Assembly: GCF_006438875.1 (NCBI RefSeq) | Contig: NZ_RCZH01000022.1 | Coordinates: 19,947-83,946 of the forward strand | Direction: 5' to 3' | Length of the DNA stretch: 64,000 nt | DNA from: Flavobacterium pectinovorum | GTDB taxonomy: Bacteria > Bacteroidota > Bacteroidia > Flavobacteriales > Flavobacteriaceae | Part shown: piece after piece, positions 9,585 through 18,651 of the stretch | How positions within the stretch are numbered: the first letter of the stretch is position 1 | Layout: the number at the start of each line of letters is the position of its first letter | The notes under the pieces: generated by a model | What the model was told of the DNA's origin: nothing | The model's database searches: none | Seen by the model: the letters and a program-made list of their open reading frames with translations, nothing else | Made by a program: the position numbers and the translations under genes

Positions 9585-10276
9585 GGATTCTGATTATTGA
9601 AGACGAGGCTCGAATTGCCAAACGAATCGAAAGAATGACAAGGGATTTCTTCGATAAAGAAGTACAAATTTTACTTTGTGATTCTCTCGATAACGGAATA
9701 AATATCATAGATCAGCATCCAATCGATTTGTTGCTGTTAGATTTGAATTTAAATGGAGAAGATGGTTTTGATGTTTTGCAAAATGTCGTAGCACGATCAT
9801 TTCAAACGATTATTATTTCGGCTTACACTGAGAAAGCAATCACGGCATTCTCATATGGAGTACTGGATTTTGTGCCAAAGCCTTTTGATGAAAATAGATT
9901 ATCACAAGCTTTTATGCGCTTTACAACGCCTGAAAAACAATCAAGTCGCGATATTCAGTTTTTAGCAGTAAAAAAAGCAAAAACGATTAGATTAATTAGT
10001 ATTCAGGATATTAGATACATAAAAGGCGCAGGAATTTATACGGAATTGCATTTGTCAGATGGTCGAATAGAACTTCATGACAAATCATTAGAATCGTTAG
10101 AAAAACTACTTCCGCAAACCTTCGAAAGAATCCATAAATCCTATATTCTTTGTTGGAATGAAGCAGATAAACTTATTGTAGAACCAGGTGGAAAATACAG
10201 CGTCATACTTAAAAATGAGGAGATTTTGCCTGTTGGACGTTCAAAGTATAAAGAAATCCGACATAAATTGATTTGA
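9581..10276 (+). CDS. LytTR-family response regulator
   Basis: A 231-residue regulator that starts inside the stop of the kinase gene (ATGA), so the two are translationally coupled. The receiver domain (1-120) has acidic residues EDE at 7-9, phospho-acceptor Asp54 in LLLDLNLNGEDG and the conserved Lys in FVPKPFD. The C-terminal LytTR DNA-binding domain (about 130-231) includes IRYIKGAGIYTELHLSDG and LLPQTFERIHKSYIL. The likely target is the divergent receptor operon at 5440-7815 or its own promoter; that is inferred from position only. Confidence 0.93.
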   Translation: MRILIIEDEARIAKRIERMTRDFFDKEVQILLCDSLDNGINIIDQHPIDLLLLDLNLNGEDGFDVLQNVVARSFQTIIISAYTEKAITAFSYGVLDFVPKPFDENRLSQAFMRFTTPEKQSSRDIQFLAVKKAKTIRLISIQDIRYIKGAGIYTELHLSDGRIELHDKSLESLEKLLPQTFERIHKSYILCWNEADKLIVEPGGKYSVILKNEEILPVGRSKYKEIRHKLI

Positions 10277-10420
10277 TATTAACCCTTGTGTTTTATTCAA
10301 AAAAAAATAATTAAACACATAGAGACATAGAATTTAAAATAGTTGAAAATAATTGAAAAAGAAACTAGTAACAAATCATGATTTGTACACATAGTCCCGA
10401 TCCCGAAACTTCGGGACGGG

Positions 10421-10699
10421 TAATGTCATTAAGTTAAGCTTTTTAGACTATAATTTTCTCAAAATAACAAGACTTAAACACAATCTTGTCATTTCGATCC
10501 CGAGGCTTCGGGAGAGAAATCCTCGTGAGAAGCTCGACAAAGATTAGCGATTTTCGTTGCGGAGTTACTTGCGGAGATTTCTCCTTCGTAGAAATGACAA
10601 AACCTTTCCGATTTTAGATCTTCCGAAAGATTTATTCTCCAAAGTCCCGATCCCGAAACGTCGGGATGGGATAGATTTTTCCTTAACTTAATGACATTA
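10421..10699. repeat. Nested inverted-repeat element (MITE/REPIN-like)
   Basis: The gene-free stretch 10277-10791 is mostly repeat DNA. An 18-bp perfect inverted repeat, taatgtcattaagttaag (10421-10438) and its complement (10682-10699), bounds a 279-bp block. Inside is a second inverted element that begins gtcatttcga at 10488 and ends with the complement, gaaatgac, at 10598. Palindromes of the form cccga...tcggg occur near 10396, 10500 and 10643. A related copy of the outer end occurs at 17482. No transposase or credible gene is present. Confidence 0.75.
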
Positions 10700-10791
10700 A
10701 GCTTCAAGACTATATGTTAAAATAAATATCCAATGGATTTGATAATATTTAAAAGTATAAAGTTGATTTAATACATTTCAGTTAAAAAAAA

Positions 10792-11568
10792 TCATTTTTT
10801 ACCAGCAGCCCAAAAAATAGAATTTCTTAAAAGAGTTGTATAAGCTTCATTCTGAAACAATTCAGGCGCATGTCCCATAAAAATATATACATTTCGGGTC
10901 GCAAAATGCTCATTCGTCCAAATCACGGGATGATCACCCATTTTAATTTTTGAAACAGGTTCATAAGTTGATTCATCGACAGAAGCTAAAACATGAACAT
11001 TTTGTCGGGGACTTTTGTCATAAACATACCATTCTTCCTTTTCTATAAAAAAAATTGAAGGAACTCCTTTTAGTACAGGATGAGATTTATCTTCAAGATT
11101 TACCTGCGCTTTTGCAAAAGTCGGAATATAATCTACAAACCGAATTCCGCCCATAAAGTCAGAAAACCATTGCCACATTGGGTAACCGTCAAACTCACCC
11201 AATAAAGTAGCATGATGCAAACCAATCCAACCGCCTTTGCCATTGTTCATGTATTTTTCAAAAGCTTTCATAGATTCGGCACTCCAGGTATATGGAGGAT
11301 AATCCAGCTGTATAAAAACCTGATATTTTTTTAAAAGAGCATCATTAATGGTTTTTGTATTTTCGATATAATCAATTGTAAAACTACTGTCAATTGCCAG
11401 TTTGTTGAGCCAGGGTTTAGCAGCTTTGGTAAAAGGCAAATGATGTCCGCCGTTTTCATATAAAACCAAAGCTTTGAATTTTGATTTTTTTGGTTTCTGA
11501 GCCAGACATTCTCCCTGAAAGAAACAAGTCGTTATTAATAAACAGATTATTATTCGGAAGTTTTTCAT
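10792..11568 (-). CDS. ThuA-like domain secreted protein
   Basis: A 258-residue exported protein from the ATG at 11568, with a signal peptide to about residue 22 (ICLLITTCFFQGECLAQ). In-frame upstream sequence overlaps the GH9 gene in another frame and is not coding. The body is a ThuA-like (trehalose-utilisation, class I glutamine amidotransferase-like) fold: KALVLYENGGHHLPFTKAA, then WIGLHHATL, then the late HPVIWTNEH and IFMGHAPELF. Such proteins sit with glycoside hydrolases and sugar-use genes. Its start is 13 nt after the GH9 stop on the same strand, so the pair was probably one operon. The exact reaction is unknown. Confidence 0.85.
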   Translation of the reverse strand: MKNFRIIICLLITTCFFQGECLAQKPKKSKFKALVLYENGGHHLPFTKAAKPWLNKLAIDSSFTIDYIENTKTINDALLKKYQVFIQLDYPPYTWSAESMKAFEKYMNNGKGGWIGLHHATLLGEFDGYPMWQWFSDFMGGIRFVDYIPTFAKAQVNLEDKSHPVLKGVPSIFFIEKEEWYVYDKSPRQNVHVLASVDESTYEPVSKIKMGDHPVIWTNEHFATRNVYIFMGHAPELFQNEAYTTLLRNSIFWAAGKK

Positions 11569-11581
11569 TGATTTCACTTGA

Positions 11582-13357
11582 TTATTTATTTGCTGCCAAA
11601 GCAGTAATTGCCTGTAAAAACCAAGCGGAATGCGGAATCCATTGTTCTGTCCAGCGCCATTCGTCATTACCTTCAACATCCATATTAAAATCGATTCCGG
11701 AACCGTCTCCATTTCCTTCTTTACCCGTAATACCATTTGAAATACCACCTTTCTCTGAACCATGACCATAATTAGAATGCATATAAGGCACGTTGGTTTG
11801 TCCAAACCCATACATAAAACATACAGAATAAGGATTACAGCCTAATATCCAGGATAATTGTTGTGAAGCATATAAATCAAGCGGTTTTTTTGCGGTATCA
11901 TTTTTTTGAGAATATATGATTCTTCCGCCTTCTATGGCTGCAGTTGCAAGTGATGCTAATCTTGCATTTTCGCCTTGCCACTACCAACCGGTTTCATTAT
12001 CATGCGGAATAAAAAAGCCATCTTTTACTTGATCCTTATATAAAAAACTTTGTCTGGCATAACCAAACGGATTTTCTACAGTATTGGTAACTGCGATATT
12101 ATAATCCAATGCTTTTTTTATCACATTTGTTGCGGCTGTTTTTTCCTTGCTATCCGTTTCTTTTTTCAGATATCTTACCAATGCAACCACGGGCAAACCA
12201 GCATCGGCAGCATGCCAAAACGGACGATTTCCGTCATTGCTTCTAAACCATCCCTGATCTGTCATTCTGTTTTCAAGATGATGCGCCCATTTTCTTGCTT
12301 CATCTTTGTAGAAATTGTCATTGGTAGCAATCCATAATTCGGTTGCCGCCATTAAAGCACAATAATCGTCTATGATATTTTCTTTTCCGTCATCGTCATA
12401 TTTTGTGTTATTTAGCAAGAGATGTGCATAAGCTCGTTTTGCACCATCCAGATATTGTTTGGATGTAAATTCTCCATTTTTCTTCCATTGCGAAATTCGG
12501 GCAAGAGCTGCAATCGCCATTCCTCCGCCTTCTCTAAAAGCACACTGATATTCGTTTGTAGTTACACTATTGGCTTTAAGCCCAACGATTCTTCTGGCAG
12601 CAGGATCTTTATCGAAATAGCTAAAAACAATCATATAGAAATAATCCTGATCAGAAAGGCAACGCATCATGTAATCGGCACCCCAAAGTGCTTCATTATC
12701 CAATGAATCTTTTATTTTCCATTGTGTTAGTTGTTTTGAAATCGTTTCTGAGGTATTAATAAGCGACCACGTAACCAAAGGAGTTTGTTGTGGCGATACA
12801 AAATTGGCATAAGCCAAATGCGAAAAGTATTTACTCACATCGCCGGAAGCATCACACCAACCACCATGTACATCGACTCTTTTGGTATTGCCATACAACA
12901 GCATATTTTTATCGGCATTTAGTTCTTCAGGAGTATTGGCTCTTTGCTTATTATAATAATGAACGATCGACGAAATAGTGCGTTTTGCCAATATGTTTTC
13001 TTCAATTGCAAAAGTGGCAGAAGTATAGATTTGATCCGCAATATTGAAAGTGATTTTATAACTTCCGGCTTTCTGAAAAGAAGAAAAATCTGCTCTGTAG
13101 AATGTTTGTCCAAGATTCCAGTCGACAATATTTTGAGCTTTTCCAACTGCTGCTGTAAATACTGTTTTATTAGAAATAGCATCAATAATATTAAATGTTG
13201 AATTAGGAGGAAGATTTCGTTCAACACCAATAACTGCGATTTTCGAACCCGTGGTGTCAAAGCCAATTTGATTTACATAAATAATAGGTTTGCTATAAGC
13301 AATAAAAGAAAAAAGGAGCATTATTAGGCATGCTGATTGTCTACAGGATTTTAGCAT
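11582..13357 (-). pseudogene. GH9-family glycoside hydrolase interrupted by an in-frame TAG
   Basis: Secreted endoglucanase-type GH9 enzyme (592 codons over the full span). Order: signal peptide (1-22); N-terminal Ig-like CelD_N domain (about 23-110, PIIYVNQIGF); GH9 (alpha/alpha)6 domain with the Asp motif DVHGGWCDASGDVSKY. The frame stops at TAG 11981-11983 inside the conserved segment NETGW-stop-WQGENARLASLA. Homologues have Trp here, so TGG to TAG is the simplest change. The same frame stays open to 11582 and encodes the remaining motifs (WILGCNPYSVCFMYG, SNYGHG, EWRWTEQWIPHSAW), which should hold the catalytic Glu. The truncated 458-residue product would lack it. A sequencing error is the alternative. 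Confidence 0.85.
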
Positions 13358-13568
13358 AGTATAAATTTCTATAAGAATGATTTAGATTTTAACTTTTTAG
13401 AAGAAGCAAATTACAAAAAAGTAAAATTTTATGGTAGTTTTATTTTTGTAACTGAAGAATTACAAAGTCATTACAATGCGATTGACCTTATAGTATCAGA
13501 TATAATGGCTTTCATCTAAAAAATTGTGATGTGTATTTGATGTGCTTTTTATCTCGGTCAGATTGAAA

Positions 13569-13854
13569 TGTGCCTTTAGGTACATCATGTTGGTAGAAAA
13601 CATTGATTATAATGATTTAGCGTGCCGTAGGTACGCAACAAAACGTAACCATTGCGTACCTACAACACGTTAGCAATTTCCCGATCTAATGGATCTACCA
13701 ATATTATGTACCTAAAGGCACATTTTTTTGATCTACCGATTTGTTACTTACTTACGGTAGCCCATCAAATTTCCCGATTTAATGATCTGCCAATATTTTG
13801 TACCTAAAGGCACATTTTTTTTGATCTACTAATATTTATGTACATAACGGCACA
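13569..13854. repeat. Hairpin-rich repeat cluster (REPIN-like)
   Basis: The gap 13358-13999 contains no gene I can support. Its core is a 16-nt unit: tgtgcctttaggtaca at 13569-13584, its complement tgtacctaaaggcaca at 13707-13722 and 13799-13814, and a variant at 13839-13854. The first two form the ends of a roughly 150-bp hairpin. Within it is a second inverted pair, gtaggtacgcaa (13627-13638) and ttgcgtacctac (13652-13663). The block starting tttcccgatctaatgg at 13677 recurs near 13770, giving direct copies about 95 bp apart. Confidence 0.75.
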
Positions 13855-13999
13855 TTTAAACTCTTGATTTACATCTTTTATTTTAACGTATCATATCTGT
13901 CAGAATCCATGTAAATTTTGTGATTTATTAACATTTAGAATCTTACGCACTGCTTAATAATTTAATATCTTTATTGTAAAGTGTAAAAATTGATAAATT

Positions 14000-15934
14000 A
14001 TGAGCAACAAGACTTCACAATTCGACAAAATTCTTAATACTTCTTATCAGCATGGAAAAGTAGAGCATGAACCTGATTCCAGTAAAGAAGTTCAACTCAA
14101 TACTCCGGAAAAAACAATGCCTTTTTCGGATCAAATAGGAAATTATCAACGTAATAAAGGAATTCCGTCAAAATCATTCGACAATAGTAAAGTATATATA
14201 GTTGGAAGCGGAATTGCCGGAATGGCGGCGGCTTATTACTTTATCAAAGACGGTCGAATTCCCGGAAAAAATATTATTTTCTTAGATCAGGCACATATTG
14301 ATGGTGGTTCGTTGGATGGTGCAGGAAATGCTGAGGAAGGATTTATCGTTCGTGGCGGTCGTGAAATGGATATGACTTATGAAAATCTTTGGGATATTTT
14401 TCAGGATATACCAGCGCTTGAATTGCCTGAACCTTACAGTGTATTAGACGAATATCGTTTGATAAATGATAATGATCCTAATTTTTCAAAAGCACGATTA
14501 ATTCATAATAAAGGTACAATTCAGGATTTCAGCACATTTGGTTTACAGAAAAAAGACCAATTGGCGATTGTAAAACTTCTTATGAAGAAAAAAGAAGATC
14601 TGGATGATTTGACGATTCAGGATTATTTTAGTGAATCGTTTTTAGCCAGTAATTTTTGGACTTTTTGGCGTACGATGTTTGCTTTCGAAAACTGGCATAG
14701 TTTATTAGAATGTAAACTTTATATGCATCGTTTTCTACATGCAATTGACGGGATGAAAGATTTCTCCTGTCTGGTTTTTCCTAAATACAATCAATACGAC
14801 ACTTTTGTTACACCATTGCGAAAATTCCTGGTTGAAAAAGGTGTTGGAATACAATTGAATACTTTGGTAAAAGATCTGGATATGCTTATTAATACCGATG
14901 GAAAACTGGTAAAAGGAATCATGACCGTACAAGATGGAAAAGAAGTAGAAATCCCAATAGAAAAAGATGATTTTGTTATCGTAACGACCAGTTCCATGAC
15001 CGAAGATACTTTTTATGGAGATAATACGAAAGCGCCCATTGTAGAAATTAACAAAAGTGACAGCGGTCAAAGCGACGGTTGGAAATTATGGAAAAACCTG
15101 GCAGCAAAGTCAGAAGTATTTGGTAAACCGGAGAAATTTTGCGGTGACATTAAAAAATCCTCTTGGGAATCGGCGACACTTACTTGTAAACCATCTGCTT
15201 TTATAGAAAAAGTAAAAGAACTATCCGTAAATGATCCTTACTCAGGGAAAACCGTTACGGGCGGAATTATCACCATTACAGATTCTAATTGGTTGATGAG
15301 TTTTACCTGTAACCGTCAGCCTCATTTTCCTACTCAACCAGATGATGTATTGGTAATTTGGGTTTACGCCCTGTTCATGGACAAAGATGGAGATTATATT
15401 AAAAAAACAATGCCACAATGTACCGGAAACGAGATTTTGGCCGAATTATGTTATCACTTAGGAATCATCGATCAGTTAGATAATGTGGTAGAAAACACTA
15501 TCGTAAGAAGTTCATTTATGCCATACATTACTTCGATGTTTATGCCAAGAGCCAAAGGAGACCGACCAAGAGTTATTCCTGAAGGCTGTACAAATTTAGG
15601 ATTGGTGGGACAATTTGTAGAAACAAATAATGATATTGTTTTTACGATGGAAAGCTCCGTTCGTACCGCACGATTGGCGGTTTACGGATTATTGAATCTC
15701 AATAAGCAGGTTCCGGATATTAACCCTTTGCAGTATGATATTCGTCATTTACTAAAAGCGGTGCAATCGCTCAATGATTATCAGTCATTTCCGGGTGAAG
15801 GCATCTTGCGAAAAGTATTGAAAGGAACTTATTATGAACATGTTCTAGCAGATAATAAAGAGGAAAAAGAAGAAAATGAATCTTTCTTTATGGAACAATT
15901 TGGTAAACTTCAGGTTTGGTTTAAAGGCTTGTAA
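14000..15934 (+). CDS. ohyA: Oleate hydratase
   Basis: FAD-dependent hydratase that adds water to the cis-9 double bond of oleic acid to give 10-hydroxystearate (formerly myosin-cross-reactive antigen family). The 644-residue length is typical. The FAD site VGSGIAGMAAAYY is at about 68-80. Glu122 in RGGREMD and Tyr241 in ECKLYMHRF fall at the same numbers as the catalytic Glu122 and Tyr241 of the Elizabethkingia enzyme. Further family segments are SFMPYITSMFMPRAKGDRP and VGQFVETNNDIVFTMESSVR. It has no signal peptide. The next gene is a fatty acid desaturase, so the pair may act on the same acyl chains, although a terminator lies between them. Confidence 0.97.
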   Translation: MSNKTSQFDKILNTSYQHGKVEHEPDSSKEVQLNTPEKTMPFSDQIGNYQRNKGIPSKSFDNSKVYIVGSGIAGMAAAYYFIKDGRIPGKNIIFLDQAHIDGGSLDGAGNAEEGFIVRGGREMDMTYENLWDIFQDIPALELPEPYSVLDEYRLINDNDPNFSKARLIHNKGTIQDFSTFGLQKKDQLAIVKLLMKKKEDLDDLTIQDYFSESFLASNFWTFWRTMFAFENWHSLLECKLYMHRFLHAIDGMKDFSCLVFPKYNQYDTFVTPLRKFLVEKGVGIQLNTLVKDLDMLINTDGKLVKGIMTVQDGKEVEIPIEKDDFVIVTTSSMTEDTFYGDNTKAPIVEINKSDSGQSDGWKLWKNLAAKSEVFGKPEKFCGDIKKSSWESATLTCKPSAFIEKVKELSVNDPYSGKTVTGGIITITDSNWLMSFTCNRQPHFPTQPDDVLVIWVYALFMDKDGDYIKKTMPQCTGNEILAELCYHLGIIDQLDNVVENTIVRSSFMPYITSMFMPRAKGDRPRVIPEGCTNLGLVGQFVETNNDIVFTMESSVRTARLAVYGLLNLNKQVPDINPLQYDIRHLLKAVQSLNDYQSFPGEGILRKVLKGTYYEHVLADNKEEKEENESFFMEQFGKLQVWFKGL

Positions 15935-16168
15935 AATGTCTAAATCAATAATATATTTTTCTAAATGACTATTCATGACGAATATCAAGCCAAAATAATA
16001 TAAAAAAGTTTGTCGCGAATTTCACAAATTACCCCGAATTATTTTGATTGTAGAGATTAAAATATGCATTAACATTTTCAAAATAAAAATTAGATAAAAT
16101 TCGAGAAATTCGTGGCAAAAAAACAAACTTGATACTCTTTATGTATTGTCATATTTTCTAAATAGATC

Positions 16169-16204
16169 AAAAGCCAATCTTAGAATGAGATTTGGCTTTT
16201 TTTG
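16169..16204 (+). terminator. Intrinsic terminator upstream of the desaturase gene
   Basis: Stem aaaagccaatct / agatttggctttt with one bulged base, followed by a run of T on the plus strand. Confidence 0.65.
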
Positions 16205-16248
16205 TTTTGTGTTAATAGTTTGGTATCCTGTGTTTTAACTTTTTTTAG

Positions 16249-16256
16249 TAAATTTG
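16249..16256 (+). promoter_or_regulatory. Bacteroidota -7 promoter box of the desaturase gene
   Basis: TAAATTTG matches TAnnTTTG and lies 27 nt before the ATG at 16284, downstream of the terminator, so the desaturase probably has its own promoter. Confidence 0.5.
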
Positions 16257-16283
16257 CTGTAAGAATTTCTAGCAATACCTGTT

Positions 16284-17387
16284 ATGGAAAAATTAAAACG
16301 CCCGGTTTATAGCAAAGCCGGTACTGATGATTTTTTTAAAAAGATGCGCACAGAAGTGAACGAAACCATTTTACAAAACTCATCCTTGTACCAATTCAAT
16401 ATTATTAAGTCTCTGGGACTGGTAATTGTTTTCTTTTTATTTTATTCCTGTATTTTATTGTTTGGAAATAATACATATCTATTATTTCTCTTTTATATTT
16501 TGTGCGGGATAACTATGATTGTACTTTTTATAAATGCCTTTCATGATGCCGCTCATGGCGCACTTTTCAAAAAATCAAAACACAACGAATGTTTTATGTA
16601 CATCCTCGAGTTTTTTGGCGGTAATCATTGGCTTTGGACACGCAGGCATATTCACCTTCATCACGCCTATCCAAACGTTCCCGAATGGGATATCGACATA
16701 AAACAGAGCGATATCATCCGAATTTTCCCGAATAGTCCTTTATTTGATTATCACAAATATCAGCATATTTACATGTGGATGATTTATCCGTTTTACAGTT
16801 TAAATTGGATTTATATCAGGGATTTTAAAGACTTTTTTGGAAAGAAAGACAACTATGTAAAAAAAGTAGTAGACAAAATTCCGACAGACGAAATCTATAA
16901 AATGTTTGCTGCAAAAGTGATTAACCTTTTTTATTTGCTTTTTATTCCAATGTTGTTATTACATCAACCGTGGTATATAGTTTTAGGAAGTTGGTTTGCG
17001 ATGCATTTATGCGGAAGCATGCTTGGCGTTGTAGCATTAGTTTCTACACATGTTGATGAAGATGCTCATTTTCCGGTAACAGACCAAGACGGAAATCTCT
17101 CTGCTACATGGGCAATGCATCAAATGATTGTTACCAAAGATTTTAGTACAGAAAGTAAACTGGCTAATTTTTTATACGGAGGTTTTACGCACCATGTTGC
17201 ACACCATCTTTTTCCCGGAGTAGGACATACCTATTATCCTTATATTACACCCATAATCCGACGTTATGCTCAGGAATACGATCTTCCGTACACTTCTTAT
17301 CCTTTTTATCATGCAGTTCGTTCGCATTTTAGAATGTTGAAAAATAAAGGTGTTAAAGAAAATATTATGATGATCGGAGAGATATAA
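16284..17387 (+). CDS. Membrane fatty acid desaturase (acyl-lipid/linoleoyl-CoA desaturase type)
   Basis: Integral-membrane di-iron desaturase of 367 residues that would insert a double bond into acyl chains of membrane lipids or acyl-CoA. The three histidine boxes are present: HDAAH at 87-91, HIHLHH at 122-127, and HHVAHH near residue 300 in THHVAHHLFPGVGH. Paired membrane helices lie at about 42-62, 64-86 and around 205-255. No cytochrome b5 domain is fused, so an external electron donor is needed. It follows oleate hydratase on the same strand. Regiospecificity cannot be read from sequence. Confidence 0.92.
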   Translation: MEKLKRPVYSKAGTDDFFKKMRTEVNETILQNSSLYQFNIIKSLGLVIVFFLFYSCILLFGNNTYLLFLFYILCGITMIVLFINAFHDAAHGALFKKSKHNECFMYILEFFGGNHWLWTRRHIHLHHAYPNVPEWDIDIKQSDIIRIFPNSPLFDYHKYQHIYMWMIYPFYSLNWIYIRDFKDFFGKKDNYVKKVVDKIPTDEIYKMFAAKVINLFYLLFIPMLLLHQPWYIVLGSWFAMHLCGSMLGVVALVSTHVDEDAHFPVTDQDGNLSATWAMHQMIVTKDFSTESKLANFLYGGFTHHVAHHLFPGVGHTYYPYITPIIRRYAQEYDLPYTSYPFYHAVRSHFRMLKNKGVKENIMMIGEI

Positions 17388-17556
17388 AAAGAAAGTAAAA
17401 TTTAAATTAAATCCGTTTGATATCGAATGGATTTTTTTTTGCGGTTCACTTATTTGGAATACATTCCGTCCCGACGTTCGATGTCATTAAGCCAAGCTTT
17501 TTTTAGACAATTAACACTAAAAAAATCACGCAAAGACGCGAAGTCGCCAAGTTTTT

Positions 17557-17709
17557 GTCATTTCGACCGAAGGGAGACCCGAGCGATAGCGAACGGAAGT
17601 AAATCACACTAGAAACTCCATTCCTAAAATCGCCAATCTTTGTCGAGCTACGTGTGTGATTTACTTCGTCCGTTCGCTATCGCTCGGGTCTCCCTTCGGT
17701 CGAAATGAC
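17557..17709. repeat. Long inverted repeat (REPIN-like element)
   Basis: The gap 17388-17935 holds repeat DNA and no supported gene. The left arm, 17557-17609 (starts gtcatttcgaccgaaggg, ends aaatcacac), is the reverse complement of the right arm, 17654-17709, except for three extra bases in the right arm. The arms are about 53 nt around a 44-nt loop. The gtcatttcga ends are shared with 10488-10598 and 44290-44397. A copy of the atgtcattaag...agctttttt unit starts at 17481. Confidence 0.85.
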
Positions 17710-17935
17710 AAGATTGTGATAATTTTTTTATGAATTAGATTCAATGCGTTAAACATTAAACAATTCTAAAAAACAAATCAGCTTGACGATATCTCGATCA
17801 CTATTTTGTTAATTTTATTGCTTTTCTTTTTTTCTATTGAATTATACGTAATTCGTCGGTTTATATTGCTTTTTGTCGATTTTTTAAGCAATGTTAATTG
17901 GATATTAATACATATATTCGCAAAAATTTTTGTGG

Positions 17936-18637
17936 ATGAAAGTAATATTACACTTATTAATATTTGGTTGCTTTTTTAGTGGTGCCCTTTATGGGCAAAA
18001 TGAGACTAATATTACCTATGGCTTAAAACTTGGCGGACTGTTTTCTAAAATCAGTAATTTGCAGGAAAGTATCAAAGGACGCGATAATACCTTTGATAAT
18101 AGTGTAATGGAAAGCAAAGGCGCTTATGGATTAGAAGGGGGATTTTTTATGAATTGCAAACTTCACGATACCCGCGTTGCCATTCAGCCTGAGATCTTAT
18201 TCAGACAATCAGGAGAAACCGTTAATTATCAGGATGCTACAGGCAAAGAATTTGAGTTAGGCTTACATTACTCGTATTTGCAAATTGGAGCCTTGTATAA
18301 AGTATATCCTTATGAAGGTCTGAACTTAGGATTTGGAGCATTCTACGGAATCAGTTTATCGGCCAATAACGTTACTTATAAATCTAATGAAGCAGACGGA
18401 ATGTATGACGTTGCGACCAGACAATTCTATAAAGATGGTTTGGACGGAACAGATGATTTCTCTTTGTGTTTTGCTTTAGGATATGAATTACATCAAAGTA
18501 TTCATTTCGATTTACGCTACTATCTTGGCGTAAAAGATGTAGTCAAAACTAATTCTTCCTCCTTTCAGTTTATCGAAAATAACAACAAAAGCAGTGTCAT
18601 TTGTTTCTCGTTAGGCTACAGTTTTCATCAATGGTAA
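17936..18637 (+). CDS. Outer-membrane beta-barrel protein, paralogue 1
   Basis: A 233-residue exported protein from the ATG at 17936 (MKVILHLLIFGCFFSGALYGQ); a TTG two codons upstream is also in frame. After the signal peptide it reads as alternating beta strands typical of an 8-strand porin-like/PorT-like barrel (ITYGLKLGGLFSKISNL, ... ALGYELHQSIHFDLRYYLGV ... CFSLGYSF). It is a tandem paralogue of the next gene; both open with ITYGL..GG..SK.SNL. The pair precedes the T9SS-sorted protein and the Rhs giant on the same strand with short gaps, so they may be one transcription unit. Function is unknown. Confidence 0.82.
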   Translation: MKVILHLLIFGCFFSGALYGQNETNITYGLKLGGLFSKISNLQESIKGRDNTFDNSVMESKGAYGLEGGFFMNCKLHDTRVAIQPEILFRQSGETVNYQDATGKEFELGLHYSYLQIGALYKVYPYEGLNLGFGAFYGISLSANNVTYKSNEADGMYDVATRQFYKDGLDGTDDFSLCFALGYELHQSIHFDLRYYLGVKDVVKTNSSSFQFIENNNKSSVICFSLGYSFHQW

Positions 18638-18651
18638 TTTCAATAAAAAAC

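Larger units (their letters stand above)
15935..16283. other. Intergenic stretch between ohyA and the desaturase gene
   Basis: AT-rich gap of 349 nt with no supported gene. It contains an imperfect inverted repeat of the type seen after pldA (tcgcgaatttcacaaatt near 16013 and aattcgagaaattcgtggca near 16096), a terminator hairpin at 16169-16204 and a -7 promoter box at 16249-16256. Confidence 0.6.

Noticed and set aside
11981..11983. Amber codon in GH9 as a recoded amino acid (pyrrolysine)
   Set aside because: Pyrrolysine use is not known in this group, no pyl genes are visible, and a single base change from Trp explains it.
12050..13201. Several open frames opposite and across the GH9 gene
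   Set aside because: They are antisense or shifted frames of a clear GH9 coding sequence with no independent motif.
17427..17612. Short plus-strand open frame before the barrel genes
   Set aside because: It runs through the inverted repeat and the atgtcattaag unit; the translation is repeat DNA.
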